DNA of 64,000 nt from Brassica napus. Taxonomy: Eukaryota; Streptophyta; Magnoliopsida; Brassicales; Brassicaceae. The notes beneath the pieces were generated by a model. That model searched no databases and had not been told where the DNA came from. It saw nothing but the letters and a program-made list of their open reading frames with translations. Location of the stretch: the NCBI RefSeq assembly GCF_020379485.1, contig NC_063439.1, positions 13,399,683 to 13,463,682 of the forward strand, in the 5' to 3' direction. A program made the translations under genes and the position numbers. This document shows positions 9,302 to 19,578 of the stretch, one piece after another (within the stretch, counting starts at the first letter, position 1; each line of letters begins with the position of its first letter).

Positions 9302-11929
9302 GCTTGGTCGCCGCGTATCGATCGAGCTTGGCTTGTCCGCGGTCTGATTTCCATACTCGAGCTTGTCCGCGGCCGATTTGGATACATGTCCGTTGCCTTC
9401 GGACAATCGGTATTTAGTGGTTCGATTGAGATTTGGACGATATTTTACTGCAAGGCTGTTCGTAAAGATATCTTTACGAAGATTACTTTTCGTAAAAACG
9501 GTTATGCTGATTTTTACGGACTTTCGGACATTGATTCCTTCGTGACCGATTTTGACCCCAACAGTTAGCCCCCAACTCGTTAGAATCATGAGCTTCTAGC
9601 GTGAGGTTCTAGCGAGTGGCTTGGCAAGTTAGGCAAGTTAGGTGAGTTAGGCGGAATTAATGGTTGAAAAGGTCTGTGGTAAGTGATCTTCTCGCTCTCC
9701 TAAAAGTAGAAAACGCGATAAGATTGGGGCTGCGCCTTATGACGGCTGCCTACGTACCCTTGTTGAAGGGATCAAGCCTTTCGTAGTTCATCTTGGAGTT
9801 AAGGTTCTTATGACTAGTTTTCCAGTAGGACCTTTATGGTCTAGTTTTTATGTAGCGGTTATAAGGCGTGTTGCTGCCGATGGCATTTTGTATGGGTGTA
9901 GAGGGAAGACTACGAGTTGTCGTCTCGTAATCTAACTCTGTGTGAATTGCCATATCCATAATCTGTTTCGAGAGTTTTCCGCAGTGTGTAAACTTGCGGG
10001 ATTTTCTGAAGACGTTCGAATATTGGCAAAGAGACAAATTTTGGGATCTCGTATCAGGGTGTTTGATACTATGCCTAGAGATGTTAGAGACCAGTGCGCT
10101 GGGTTTAGGGCAAGACCTAGGTTTACTCCTGGTTTTAGAGGGTGCGATGACTAATTCGACTTACGTATCCCGTTTCAGTTTCATCCTGATTCCATACCGA
10201 TTTAAAGTCCGTGATAGGTTCTCGGCTTATATGACTTGTATGGTTGGAATCGAGCATCTCTCCGGAGACCGGAAGTGCTGGACCAAAATTTCGGATTTCT
10301 TTTATAGCGCTATTATCCTTGTGTCGGATGTAAGAGAGTCATCTTCTACGAGATGGCTAAGTCTGTTTAGGACGTTAAGAGTTTGTTGTGATCAGCAACA
10401 AACTTAATGGTAAAAATTACTATTTTGAGTCTTCGCGAAGAATATGTTTTGAGAAGATGTTAGTGCGTATGACTGTCTGGTCTTCCATGAAGGTGTTTTT
10501 ATCGAGGAAGGAAATTTCATCGAAGAACTAATCTTCAGGCGTCCGCGACGTCTCGCGATGCTGAAGATTTGTTATTCTTTCGTATGCCACGTTTCGTGCT
10601 TGAAATGTTCGCGGGCTTTGAAGATATTTCGCGATGTTGCGAGGGTTTAGTATTAGCCGTGTGTTTGAGAAACATTCTGGTTTGACTAAGAATGTTCGCA
10701 GCCAAAAATTGTTGTTCCTGCTCGGATGCTTATAATTTTGTTTGCGATCGAGGAATTATGACTGAGGTGTCGTGTAAATTTGTCCATGGGAACAAGCGTT
10801 TTCCTTCATGGTGCTTTGTGAAGAGTTGGCCTTCCGAGATGTATTTCGTGCATTTTTTAGGATGTTTCGTATAGCTCCAGAAGCTTTGTTACGAATTTTT
10901 CCTTACTTGCCGCGTATTATGGTTAAAACGTTGCGGGCTTAAAGTGAATTGTGGAGCGTATTGAAATTGGTCAATTTTCGAAAGGTTTAGATTTTCCGTT
11001 AACCGTTTGGTTGTTAGGACTTAGTTTCGTTACGAAGAATTTATCATATGATTTCCGACTGTGGGCTATACGATAATTTATCATATCACATAACCGATTT
11101 TACGAAGGTCGTAACTCAGTGATATGTATACATATGTCAAAGTAGCATTGTTTCTGCGGGTTCTACGAGAAACGTTCCCGCTGTGATTTTGATCTTAGGT
11201 GAAAGTTGCTTGGAGTTACCCATGGAGTATTACCGAAGTTTATTTCAACACGATCTAGTCGCGGGACGTTTTTCATAGGTTACGCTTGGACTGTGATTTG
11301 GTTGTTTCCACGTTGACGACTTGGGATATGTCGGTTCCGAGGAAATTGCCAGAAATGAATCGGTTTTAAGACGACGTTCGTGTCTCTAACTTTTTCTCTT
11401 TTTAGGAAGCGAGCTTGATATGCGTGGCGATCGTTTCTCGACTTTCGGAGAGTTTAGATCGGTTTGCAAGATCTGGATGAACAACTATGGAACAATATAT
11501 CGAGACAGGAAAAATCGCTTAAAACTTAGTTCGCTAGACTATCCGCCTAGGTTTTACGTTCCCTAAAGTTCTATGGCAGCCTCAAAGTAATTTCCTACGA
11601 AAATTCCAAGTCTGATTTCAAAAATTTTAAGTCGGAAATACCTTAGTTCTCTCGAAGATGCAGTTTTGTCCCTTCTCAGTTTTGCGTGCTCATTTCCGTT
11701 TCCTATTCTCGTGTATGTTCGCCATTTCCGATATTGGTGTTTATCCTTTGAAACTTGACATTTATCTTCCGAACTTGACTGTTATCTTCTCCTTAGATAA
11801 GACGTCGATTTTTGTAAAAAAGTTCAACGTAATCGTATAGTTAAGGCGGCTATGGTGTTAAGTTAACCATTGCCGTTTTATACGATTAATCTGAATCCAT
11901 GCGAGAAAATAGGTCTTTGCGGTTTTTTT

Positions 11930-13640
11930 TTTTTATATCGTAAAGTCTCAATGGTAACTTTAATCGAGGCGAAACAAGAGACGTTTCGATCGAGATTCGA
12001 AAGTGAACGCAAAGATGAGCAGAAACAAGCCAAGGAGTTTAAGATGAGGTTTACTTGTTTTTGTCGTAAAATCTCAACGGAAACTCCGATTGAGATGAAA
12101 CGAAAAGCGTTTCGATGAGAATTCAAAGGAGAACGCAAAGGAGGACCCCTTTGAGACCTGACAGGTCGCTATAGCAAGTGAGGATGTCATCTCGGTCGCT
12201 ATAGCGAGTGGAAGGGAGCCGAGACGAGTCCCACTTGTTTTCGTCGTAAAATCTCAATGGAAACTCCGATTGAGACGAAACGAAAAGCGTTTCGAAGAGG
12301 ATTCAAAGGAGAACGCAAAGGAGGAACCCTTTGAGGACTTACAGGTCGCTACGTGGCGACTGACAGTCTGACAGGTCGCTACGTAGCGAATGGAAGCAAG
12401 CCGAGAAGCGTCCTACTTGTTTTTGTCGTAAAATCTCAACAGAAACTCCGATTGAGACGAAACGAAAAGCGTTTCGACGAGGATTGAAAAGACAACCCAA
12501 AGGAGGACCTTTCTGAGGCCTTACAGGTCGCTACGTAGCGACTGACAGTCTGACAGGTCGCTACGTAGCGAGTGGAAGCAAGCCGAGAAGCGTCCTACTT
12601 GTTTTCGTCGTAAAATCTCAACGGAAACTCCGATTGAGACGAAACGAAAAGCGTTTCGACGAGGATTCAAAAGAGAACCCAAAGGAGGACCTTTCTGAGA
12701 CCTGACAGGTCGCTATAGCAAGTGAGGATGACATCTCGGTCGCTATAGCGAGTGGAAGGGAGCCGAGACGAGTCCCACTTGTTTTCGTCGTAAAATCTCA
12801 ACGGATACTCCGATTGAGACGAAACGAAAATCGTTTCGAAGAGGATTCAAAGGAGAACGCAAAGGAGGAACCCTTTGAGGACTTACAGGTCGCTACGTAG
12901 CGACTGACAGTCTGACAGGTCGCTACGTAGCCAATGGAAGCAAGCCGAGAAGCGTCCTACTTGTTTTTGTCGTAAAATCTCAACGGAAACTCCGATTGAG
13001 ACGAAACGAAAAGCGTTTCGACGAGGATTCAAAAGACAACCCAAAGGAAGACCTTTCTGAGGCCTTACAGGTCGCTACGTAGCGACTGACAGTCTGACAG
13101 GTCGCTACGTAGCGAGTGGAAGCAAGCCGAGAAGCGTCCTACTTGTTTTCGTCGTAAAATCTCAACGGAAACTCCGATTGAGACGAAACGAAAAGCGTTT
13201 CGACGAGGTTTCAAAATAGAACCCAAAGGAGGACCTTTCTGAGGCCTTACAGGTCGCTACGTAGCGACTGACAGTCTGACAGGTCGCTACGTAGCGAGTG
13301 GAAGCAAGCCGAGACGAGTCCCACTTGTTTTCGTCGTAAAATCTCAACGGAAACTCCGATTGAGACGAAACGAAAAGCGTTTCGACGAGGATTCAAAAGA
13401 GAACCCAAAGGAGGACCTTTCTGAGGCCTTACAGGTCGCTACGTAGCGACTGACAGTCTGACAGGTCGCTACGTAGCGAGTGGAAGCAAGCCGAGAAGCG
13501 TCCTACTTGTTTTCGTCGTAAAATCTCAACGGAAACTCCGATTGAGACGAAACGAAAAGTGTTTCGACGAGGATTCAAAAGAGAACCCAAAGGAGGACCT
13601 TTCTGAGGCCTTACAGGTCGCTATGTAGCGAGTGGAGCAG
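11930..13640. repeat. 181-bp tandem repeats in copy 1
   Basis: The anchor GTCGTAAAATCTCAA recurs at 12063, 12243, 12425, 12607, 12787, 12969, 13151, 13333 and 13515, giving a period of 180-182 bp, with a diverged unit before them. Most units contain one or two palindromes of the type GGTCGCTACGTAGCGA. Alternating sub-variants (units with tcgctatagcgagtgg) suggest duplication in blocks of more than one monomer. Confidence 0.9.
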
Positions 13641-13644
13641 CGTG

Positions 13645-13925
13645 TGCGTGCTCGGTCGCTACGTAGCGACCGAGCAGCGTGTGTGCTCGGTCGCTACGTA
13701 GCGACCGAGCAGCGTGTGTGCTCGGTCGCTACGTAGCGACCGAGCAGCGTGTGTGCTCGGTCGCTACGTAGCGACCGAGCAGCGTGTGTGCTCGGTCGCT
13801 ACGTAGCGACCGAGCAGCGTGTGTGCTCGGTCGCTATGTAGCGACCGAGCCGTGTGCGTGCTCGGTCGCTATGTAGCGACCGAGCAGCATGTGCGTTCTC
13901 GGTCGCTACGTAGTGACCGAGCTGT
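13645..13925. repeat. 35-bp palindromic repeat array in copy 1
   Basis: Eight units of about 35 bp each consist of a 24-26-bp palindrome centred on TACGTA plus a cagcgtgtgtg-type spacer. The counterpart in copy 2 (57610-58035) has about twelve units. Confidence 0.9.
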
Positions 13926-13929
13926 GTAA

Positions 13930-14284
13930 TCGTTTTGTTGTGTTTCCTTTTTCCGCGATTAACGTAGGGCTTTTTCAGCGGTTTTTTTGGGAGAACAAGT
14001 TTTATCCTTCCGAAATGTTTTCGGAAAACGTATTTTGGTAAAACCCTTACGCATCGAGATTTGTTTACGGGGTTTTGATAAGATTTATCGTTTCCCTTCT
14101 TGTTTACAGGGAGAAATCGCGAGCTTGTTTTAGTGCTCTTCCTGTGGCGGAAGGTCGCGACTAAGTTTTCGATTTTGTTGAAAACTACGGCGTTTGCGTA
14201 AGCGTTGGCCATAGGAGCAGTCAGTGCTGCGAGTTTGTCTTTCATATATCCAGACATCGTTTCGATCAAGCGTTTTGTGGCCAT
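13930..14284 (-). pseudogene. Gag-like N-terminal remnant of copy 1
   Basis: The ORF starts with Met at 14284, directly downstream of the PBS on the minus strand. Its first roughly 115 residues (start [18 protein letters not shown]) are basic and lack a gag capsid or zinc-knuckle motif. The remainder runs into the palindromic array (13799-13929) and is not meaningful protein. Position and an Ala/Asn-rich ANAYANAVVF stretch suggest a leftover of the gag start seen at 30062 in the Tat-like element, but similarity is weak. Copy 2 has a shortened version at 58195-58386. Confidence 0.4.
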
Positions 14285-14304
14285 GAGTAAGAGTAATCCG
14301 TTAC

Positions 14305-14332
14305 CCCCCCCCCCCTCCTTCTAGCGCCAAAC
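14305..14332 (-). other. PBS-like site and G-run of copy 1
   Basis: On the minus strand the LTR end CCCACA is followed by GTTTGGCGCTAGAAGGAGG and a G-run. TGGCGC immediately after the LTR is the expected look of a tRNA primer binding site ending in GCGCCA. The tRNA species was not determined. Confidence 0.6.
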
Positions 14333-14894
14333 TGTGGGAACCGAAATTCACACTGTCGATTTCCGTTTAAATAAGGAAACTAGGAAAACCCTAATTTCCC
14401 AGAGGTCCCGGATCTCTGCGAGAGCCAACGACAAGTGATCGAATATATGCGGAAATCATGAAAAGATAACAAACGAGTTTAGAGAAAATAGTAGATCTTA
14501 TTTCGAGTCCGCGTAAGAGCGTTGCGATCATTACAAGAGAATACAAAGGCTTTGGCCGCAGGGGCCGTCAGCGAGTTACCTAGTTCTAGCAATATAAAAC
14601 CCTAATCCTAGTTGAGTCGCAGCTCGATAACAAAGGACGAAAAAGATATCTAAAAGGCTTAGATTGATTTCGGACTGAACCTTGTTAAAGGCTGCCTACG
14701 TACCCCTTTCGAGGATCAAGCTGAACGTAGTTCAATTGATAGAGCTGGACAAGAGATCGAACTGCCTGGGCGAGTTCGTCTAGTAATTGAGTGCCAGTCA
14801 TAGAAACCGAACTTGTCGAGAATAAGCCTAAAGTTTCTAAGTGCAGAGAATTCCGAATCTAAAAAGCTCTCCTCTTGCTCCTCGCCTAGGACTC

Positions 14895-14902
14895 CTTATA
14901 TA
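14895..14902 (-). promoter_or_regulatory. TATA box of the 5' LTR of copy 1
   Basis: TATATAAG on the minus strand would direct transcription of the element leftward from this LTR. The expanded palindromic array lies about 400-1000 bp upstream of it. Confidence 0.6.
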
Positions 14903-15316
14903 CTAGCTCCAAGGTCGGTTTACGCTTTTACTCTTCTGCCCTTAAGCCGTCATAGCATAAAAATGGAGATATTCCATTTTTCCCGATCTTCACAATTATC
15001 TTCAAAACTTCCGTATTTATCCGCGGAAACTTGACATTTATCCTTCCTTGTGGACCAAGCGTAAACCAGGCTGTGGTTTACGGGCTTTTGGTTAGGAAAA
15101 TCGTAGGATGGGCCTCGAGTCGTGTTTTAGGTCCCTTTGGGCCGTCTTCCGACTCAACACGTTTACTACGAGTTTTCCGCGGTTTCTAATCCGCGAAGTT
15201 TGATCGATGAATTAGAATGGCGGGAAACATGGACTGAGCTTGCTACGGTCTTCGGGAGAGAGCATTCGAAGGTTTTGACGAGAATGCAAGAACTGGTGTC
15301 GTATTGACGTTCGGAA

Positions 15317-15913
15317 AGGTTCAATCGCTACACAGCGACCGAACTTTGGCTCGAGCCCGGTCGCTTCGTAGCGACCGAGTGGGATGAGCGCTCGGTCGCT
15401 ACGTAGGGACCGATCTTGGCTGAGCTCGGTCGCTACGTAGCGACCGAGCGGGACGATCGCTCGGTCGCTACGTAGCGACCGAGCTTTGGCTCGAGCTCGG
15501 TCGCTACGTAGCGACCGAGCGGGACGATCGCTCGGTCGCTATGTAGCGACCGAGCTTTGGCTCGAGCTCGGTCGCTACGTAGCGACCGAGCGGGACGATC
15601 GCTCGGTCGCTACGTAGCAACCGAGCTTGGCTGAGCTCGGTCGCTACGTAGCGACCGAGCGGGATGATCGCTCGGTCGCTACGTAGCGACCGAGCGGGAC
15701 GATCGCTCGGTCGCTACGTAGCGACCGAGCTTGGCTGAGCTCGGTCGCTATGTAGCGACCGGGCGGGACGATCGCTCGGTCGCTACGTAGCGACCGAGCT
15801 TGGCTCGGGCTCGGTCGCTACGTAGCGACCGAGCGAGACGGATGCTCGGTCTCTACGTAGTGACCGAGCTTGGCTCGAGCTCGGTCGCTACGTAGCGACC
15901 GAGCTGTGTGCAT
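15317..15913. repeat. U3 palindromic array, LTR of copy 1 (long)
   Basis: About seventeen copies of GGTCGCTACGTAGCGACC and single-base variants have spacers of two main types (gggacgatc, ttggctcga). It is the longest array in the window. Confidence 0.9.
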
Positions 15914-16534
15914 GCTTGGTCGCCGCGTATCGATCGAGCTTGGCTTGTCCGCGGTCTGATTTCCATACTCGAGCTTGTCCGCGACCGATTTGGATACATG
16001 TCCGTTGCCTTCGGACAATCGGTATTTAGTGGTTCGATTGAGATTTGGACGATATTTTACTGCAAAGCTGTTCGTAAAGATATCTTTACGAAGATTACTT
16101 TTCGTAAAAACGGTTATGCTGATTTTTACGGACTTTCAGACATTGATTCCGTCGTGACCGATTTTGACCCCAACATTGTTGTCGATAAAATTATTCAAGA
16201 ACTCGTCGTATAACCATTTCAATAAAAATTATACGAAATTGTATTGCGAGAAATATTTTCCGGGGACTTTCATACATTGATTACGCCGTGACCGATTTTG
16301 ACCCCAACAGTAGCTTTTTGAGAGAAGATCAAGAACTCCTTCAGAGCATTTTTATTGGAACTCCAATATTTCTACCTTATTCTGTTTTTGCATTTTATTC
16401 AGTCACTGATTATGTCCTGCTTAATTATCTATGAGTAATTATCTTGTTAGATTTAGGGTTTTGATGAATTATTGATAACATAGGGAGATTTAATTAGGAT
16501 CCTTCATTGATTGTGTTATAGAATAGCAAACTAG

Positions 16535-17312
16535 TGTGGGAACCGAAATTCACACCGTCAATTTCCGTAATTGGAGGAAAGCCAGGAAACCCTAACTTTC
16601 TCTAAGGTCCCTGTTTCTCTGCGAGAGCCAACGACAAGTGACAAAATAAATGCGAAAAATATGAAAAGATAACAAAACAAATTTATAGAGAAAGTAGATC
16701 TTTATTTCGAATCAGCGTAAGAGCGTTGCAATTATTACAAAAGATTATAAAAGATTTGGCAAGAGCTGTCAGCGAATTCTCTAACTCTAGCCACCAAAAA
16801 CATTAAACCTAGTTGCGTCGCAGCTTGATCACAACAAAAAAAATACCAAAAAGGTTTTATTTATTTTCAGACTGAACCTTATGAAAGGCTGCCTACGTAC
16901 CCCTTTCAAGGATCAAGCAGAAAGTAGTTAAATTGAAAGATTGGAACAAGAGATCGAACTGCATGTGTGAGTTATTCTAGTAATCGAGTGCCAGTCATAG
17001 AAACAAGACATGTCGAGAATAATGCCTAAAATTTCTAAGTGCAGAAAACTCTAAGAATAAATAGAATTGTGTCTCTGCTTCTTGCCTTGGCTACCCTTAT
17101 ATATGCCTCCAAGGTCGGCTGTCCTTCCTTTTCTGCCCTTGATTCGAGTTTATCTCCTCGCGGAAATATTCTTTTTTTCTCGATCTTCATGATTATCCCT
17201 TGAAACTTGACATTTATGTTCGAACTTGACATTTATCTTCTTTCGCGAATACTCGATAAACCGTCATGGTGACTTTGGGCCGATTCTAAAAAAAATCATA
17301 AGTGGGCTTTTT
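16535..17312 (-). repeat. Truncated LTR fragment of the same group
   Basis: It starts TGTGGGAACCGAAATTCAC and follows the solo LTR (6384 onward) through the shared motifs, including a TATA box at 17096-17103 on minus. It stops after aagtgggctttt, so the U3 half with palindromes is missing. No target duplication was found. Confidence 0.7.
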
Positions 17313-17726
17313 GATATCACTCAAATAACCCAATTAGTGATTTGTACTCTCTCAAATAAGAGGTCGAGTTGCAGTACTTAGGGATAAAATTCACGGGGAG
17401 CTAAGGCACACAATAGATCAACTAGTTATGTGCTTAAGGTAGGCAAACTTGTTTTAAATGTAAATAACAGGGTTGTGAACAATTAAGATTATAGAGATAT
17501 AGATAATAAGCATATAATGGATATTCTAGAACTCAAACAATAAGAATAGTCGATCAACTTCTGTATTTTTTAGACAATCTATTCTAGAACTCATACATCG
17601 CTAAGCAATTCATCAAAAAAAAAGATATGAAAACTGAATCAATAGAATAGAGTAGAAAACTGGAGTTCTAATCACAAATCTCTGAAGGAATTCTTGGATC
17701 TTCTCTCCAAACCAAAGACTCTAAGT

Positions 17727-18166
17727 ATTTTTCTGTATGAAAGTAAGAAAGCGTGTGTTGCCTAAAACAATGGCAAAACACATAAATATTAGGTTAAAAC
17801 TCGCTAGGAGTAATCTGGTAATTCTTGTGGGACTTGGGCTTAAAGTAGACTGGAACCAATCTGACATCTGCGCGCTTCACCGTCGATCGACAACACAGAG
17901 TATGTGTTGATCAATTATCATCTCTGATCATCGATCGCTTGGCTGGTCATGTCAGCTACGGGTCTTTATCATTTTATCTCCAAAATGCACTAAAATCACC
18001 ATTTTCCTCCAAAACCTTAAAACATACTGAAAAGACTCCAAAACAACTATAATATATTTAAAAACACCTACATATCATGGCTGAAAATGGGTAAAATCCA
18101 TGGTATATTAACATCCTAGACTTACTATTTTTCTTGTCCTCAAGCAAAACAACAAGTAGTTTCTCT
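17727..18166 (-). repeat. Athila LTR-end segment, duplicate 1
   Basis: About 440 bp (from aagtatttttctgtatg to tttctctgaa) is repeated at 19098-19578 with roughly 95 percent identity. It includes the LTR start and the adjacent purine-tract region, so the two copies are not simply the two LTRs of one element. Confidence 0.8.
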
Positions 18167-19097
18167 GAAGTAAATCCAAACTAAATGTAGTGTTATTGGT
18201 TTTATTATTTTAAAATTCACATTCAAATCCATAGTTATTGGTTTTATGATTTTAAAATAAATTTTAGAATCATGCGTTATTCAATAATAAATATTTGTGT
18301 ATGGATTTAATTTGAAACTGGATTTGATTGGATTTGTAACTATTTTTAAGAGTAAAATACAAAGGATCAAATATTGGGTTTAACCTTGTTATTTTGGTTG
18401 GATTTGTTTTATATTGTTTTTTTTTTCATTCTTTATAGTTTTGTGTCCCAACAAACATCAGTTGATGCATTACTTCAAATTTTATACATTGTTTTTTGCT
18501 CATGTTAAAAACATGCACTAAGCACATGTCCATACAACCAGATTGTATAATGCATAAGATAATGAAAAATAGATGTAACGAGAGATGTATTCCATATGAA
18601 CGTATCCCCACCAATTGTCTGCGACCAGCTTTTGATGCTTAGCAAAATGAAAAAGAGGCAAGAAAGATGATGAATGGTGGAGAAGTTGAAGTCGTCGATA
18701 AGTTCCGAGAATACTCCGATGAGATTTCTAAAAAGATGACAAGTAAATCTGTTTTGTCTGAAATTTTTACTTTTGATCTGATCAAACTTCTGATAACATG
18801 GTGAAAAAATAGTTTGATCTGAAATATCTGAGGAGATGCCGTGAAAAGTTAGTTCTGAAAATCCATGTTTTTAGAAGTTGCAGTCGGAGAACATAATGTT
18901 CTCTTGTAGTGTTTTATTTAGGTCTAGTTACAAATCCATTGATTTATAACAATTCTCATTTATTTAATTTTAAAATACTCATATCAATAATTCTCAAATC
19001 TATTTATTTGATTTGAAAATCACTAGATTTATGGAAGATTTCTAAATATAAGGAAAATTTATAAATCCACTAAACTATCAGAACCAATAACCCCCAT
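18167..19097. mobile_element. Small TIR element between the duplicates
   Basis: Imperfect inverted ends share GTTATTGGTT (about 18190-18202 and, reversed, 19078-19092). AT-rich internal repeats (ttttaaaat, caaatcc) support a non-autonomous DNA transposon; Harbinger-like or MULE-like are both possible. No target duplication could be fixed and no transposase ORF is supported. Confidence 0.45.
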
Positions 19098-19578
19098 TAA
19101 GTATTTTTCTGTATGAAAGTAAGAAAGCGAAAAAATTTTTTTTTAAGAAAGCGTGTGTTGCCTAAAATAATGGCAAAACACATAAATATTAGGTTAAAAC
19201 TCGCTAGGGGTAATCTGGTAATTTTTGTGGGACTTGGGCTTAAAGTCGACTGGAACCAATCTGACCTCTGCGCGCTTCACCGTCGATCGAGATAACAAAG
19301 TATGTGTTGATCAATTATCATCTCCGATCATCGATCGCTAGGCTGGTCGATGGTCAGCTACGGGTCTTTATCATTTTATCTCCAAATTGCACTAAAATCA
19401 CCACTTTCATCCAAATCCTTCCAAAACCTGAAAAATACTGAAAAGACTCCAAAACAACTATAATATATTTAAAAACACCTATATACCATGGCTGAAAATG
19501 GATAAAATCCATGGTATATTAACATCCCTAGACTTACTCTTTTTTTTTGTCCTCAAGCAAAACAACAAGCAGTCTCTC
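19098..19578 (-). repeat. Athila LTR-end segment, duplicate 2
   Basis: It matches 17727-18166 but carries an extra short insertion near 19129-19152, where aagaaagcg is repeated around an A/T run. It leads directly into the interior of the Athila-like element. Confidence 0.8.

Larger units (their letters stand above)
7982..9563 (-). repeat. 3' LTR of copy 1
   Basis: This 1582-bp LTR runs from TGTGGGAACC to GACCCCAACA. In the roughly 985 bp outside the palindromic array I count about nine substitutions against the partner LTR, close to 1 percent, so the insertion is recent relative to the surrounding repeats. Confidence 0.9.
9564..14332 (-). other. Interior of copy 1, mostly non-coding
   Basis: From the left it holds the polypurine tract (about 9564-9583), a spacer with a GCTGCCTACGTACC motif copy at about 9748, the conserved segment 10075-10280, and about 1.7 kb with no supported ORF. 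It continues with 181-bp tandem repeats (11930-13640), a 35-bp palindromic array (13645-13925) and a gag-like remnant. Relative to copy 2 it lacks about 600 bp at 11280/11281. Confidence 0.7.
7982..16175 (-). mobile_element. Non-autonomous LTR element, copy 1
   Basis: Two LTRs (7982-9563 and 14333-16175) surround a 4.77-kb interior and are flanked by the duplication TTGTT (7977-7981, 16176-16180). The polypurine tract (ctaacgagttgggggctaac on minus) abuts the left LTR, and a PBS-like sequence (ctagcgccaaac) abuts the right LTR. The interior has no protease, reverse transcriptase or integrase, only a short gag-like remnant and tandem repeats, so it must be mobilised by another element. It is a LARD-like derivative of the Tat-like family, inserted into an older solo LTR of the same group. 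Confidence 0.9.
14333..16175 (-). repeat. 5' LTR of copy 1
   Basis: This 1843-bp LTR has the same ends as its partner. The extra 261 bp lies essentially all in the palindromic array. Its TATATAAG box is on the minus strand at 14895-14902. Confidence 0.9.
6384..16309 (-). repeat. Solo LTR split by a nested element
   Basis: The LTR starts TGTGGGAACC at 6384 and ends ACCCCAACA at 16309. It is flanked by the 5-bp duplication GTAGC (6379-6383, 16310-16314), with no internal region of its own, so it is a solo LTR left by recombination. It is split after 7981 by the element 7982-16175 plus its duplication. The LTR proper is 6384-7981 and 16181-16309, about 1.73 kb. It is a divergent relative of the LTRs at 7982, 14333, 52087 and 58430. 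Confidence 0.85.
4474..17312 (+). repeat. Athila-like LTR interrupted by nested insertions
   Basis: An LTR begins TGATATAC directly after the purine tract. It is readable at 4474-4844, 6310-6383 and 16315-16534, with the intervening DNA explained by a hAT element and a solo LTR that each have matching target duplications. The block at 16315-16375 resembles, reversed, 17640-17710 in the neighbouring minus-strand element. The right end of this LTR was not identified; it is last recognisable before the LTR fragment at 16535. Confidence 0.5.

Noticed and set aside
8967..9340. Many ORFs with ARSLRSDRA or LGRYVATE peptides over the arrays
   Set aside because: They are translations of the palindrome in several frames on both strands; the peptides appear wherever the DNA repeat does and have no start, context or codon pattern of a gene.
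13645..13925. Regular 35-bp repeat units resembling a CRISPR array
   Set aside because: The spacers are nearly identical, the repeats are perfect palindromes within a plant LTR element, and no cas genes exist; it is an ordinary tandem repeat.
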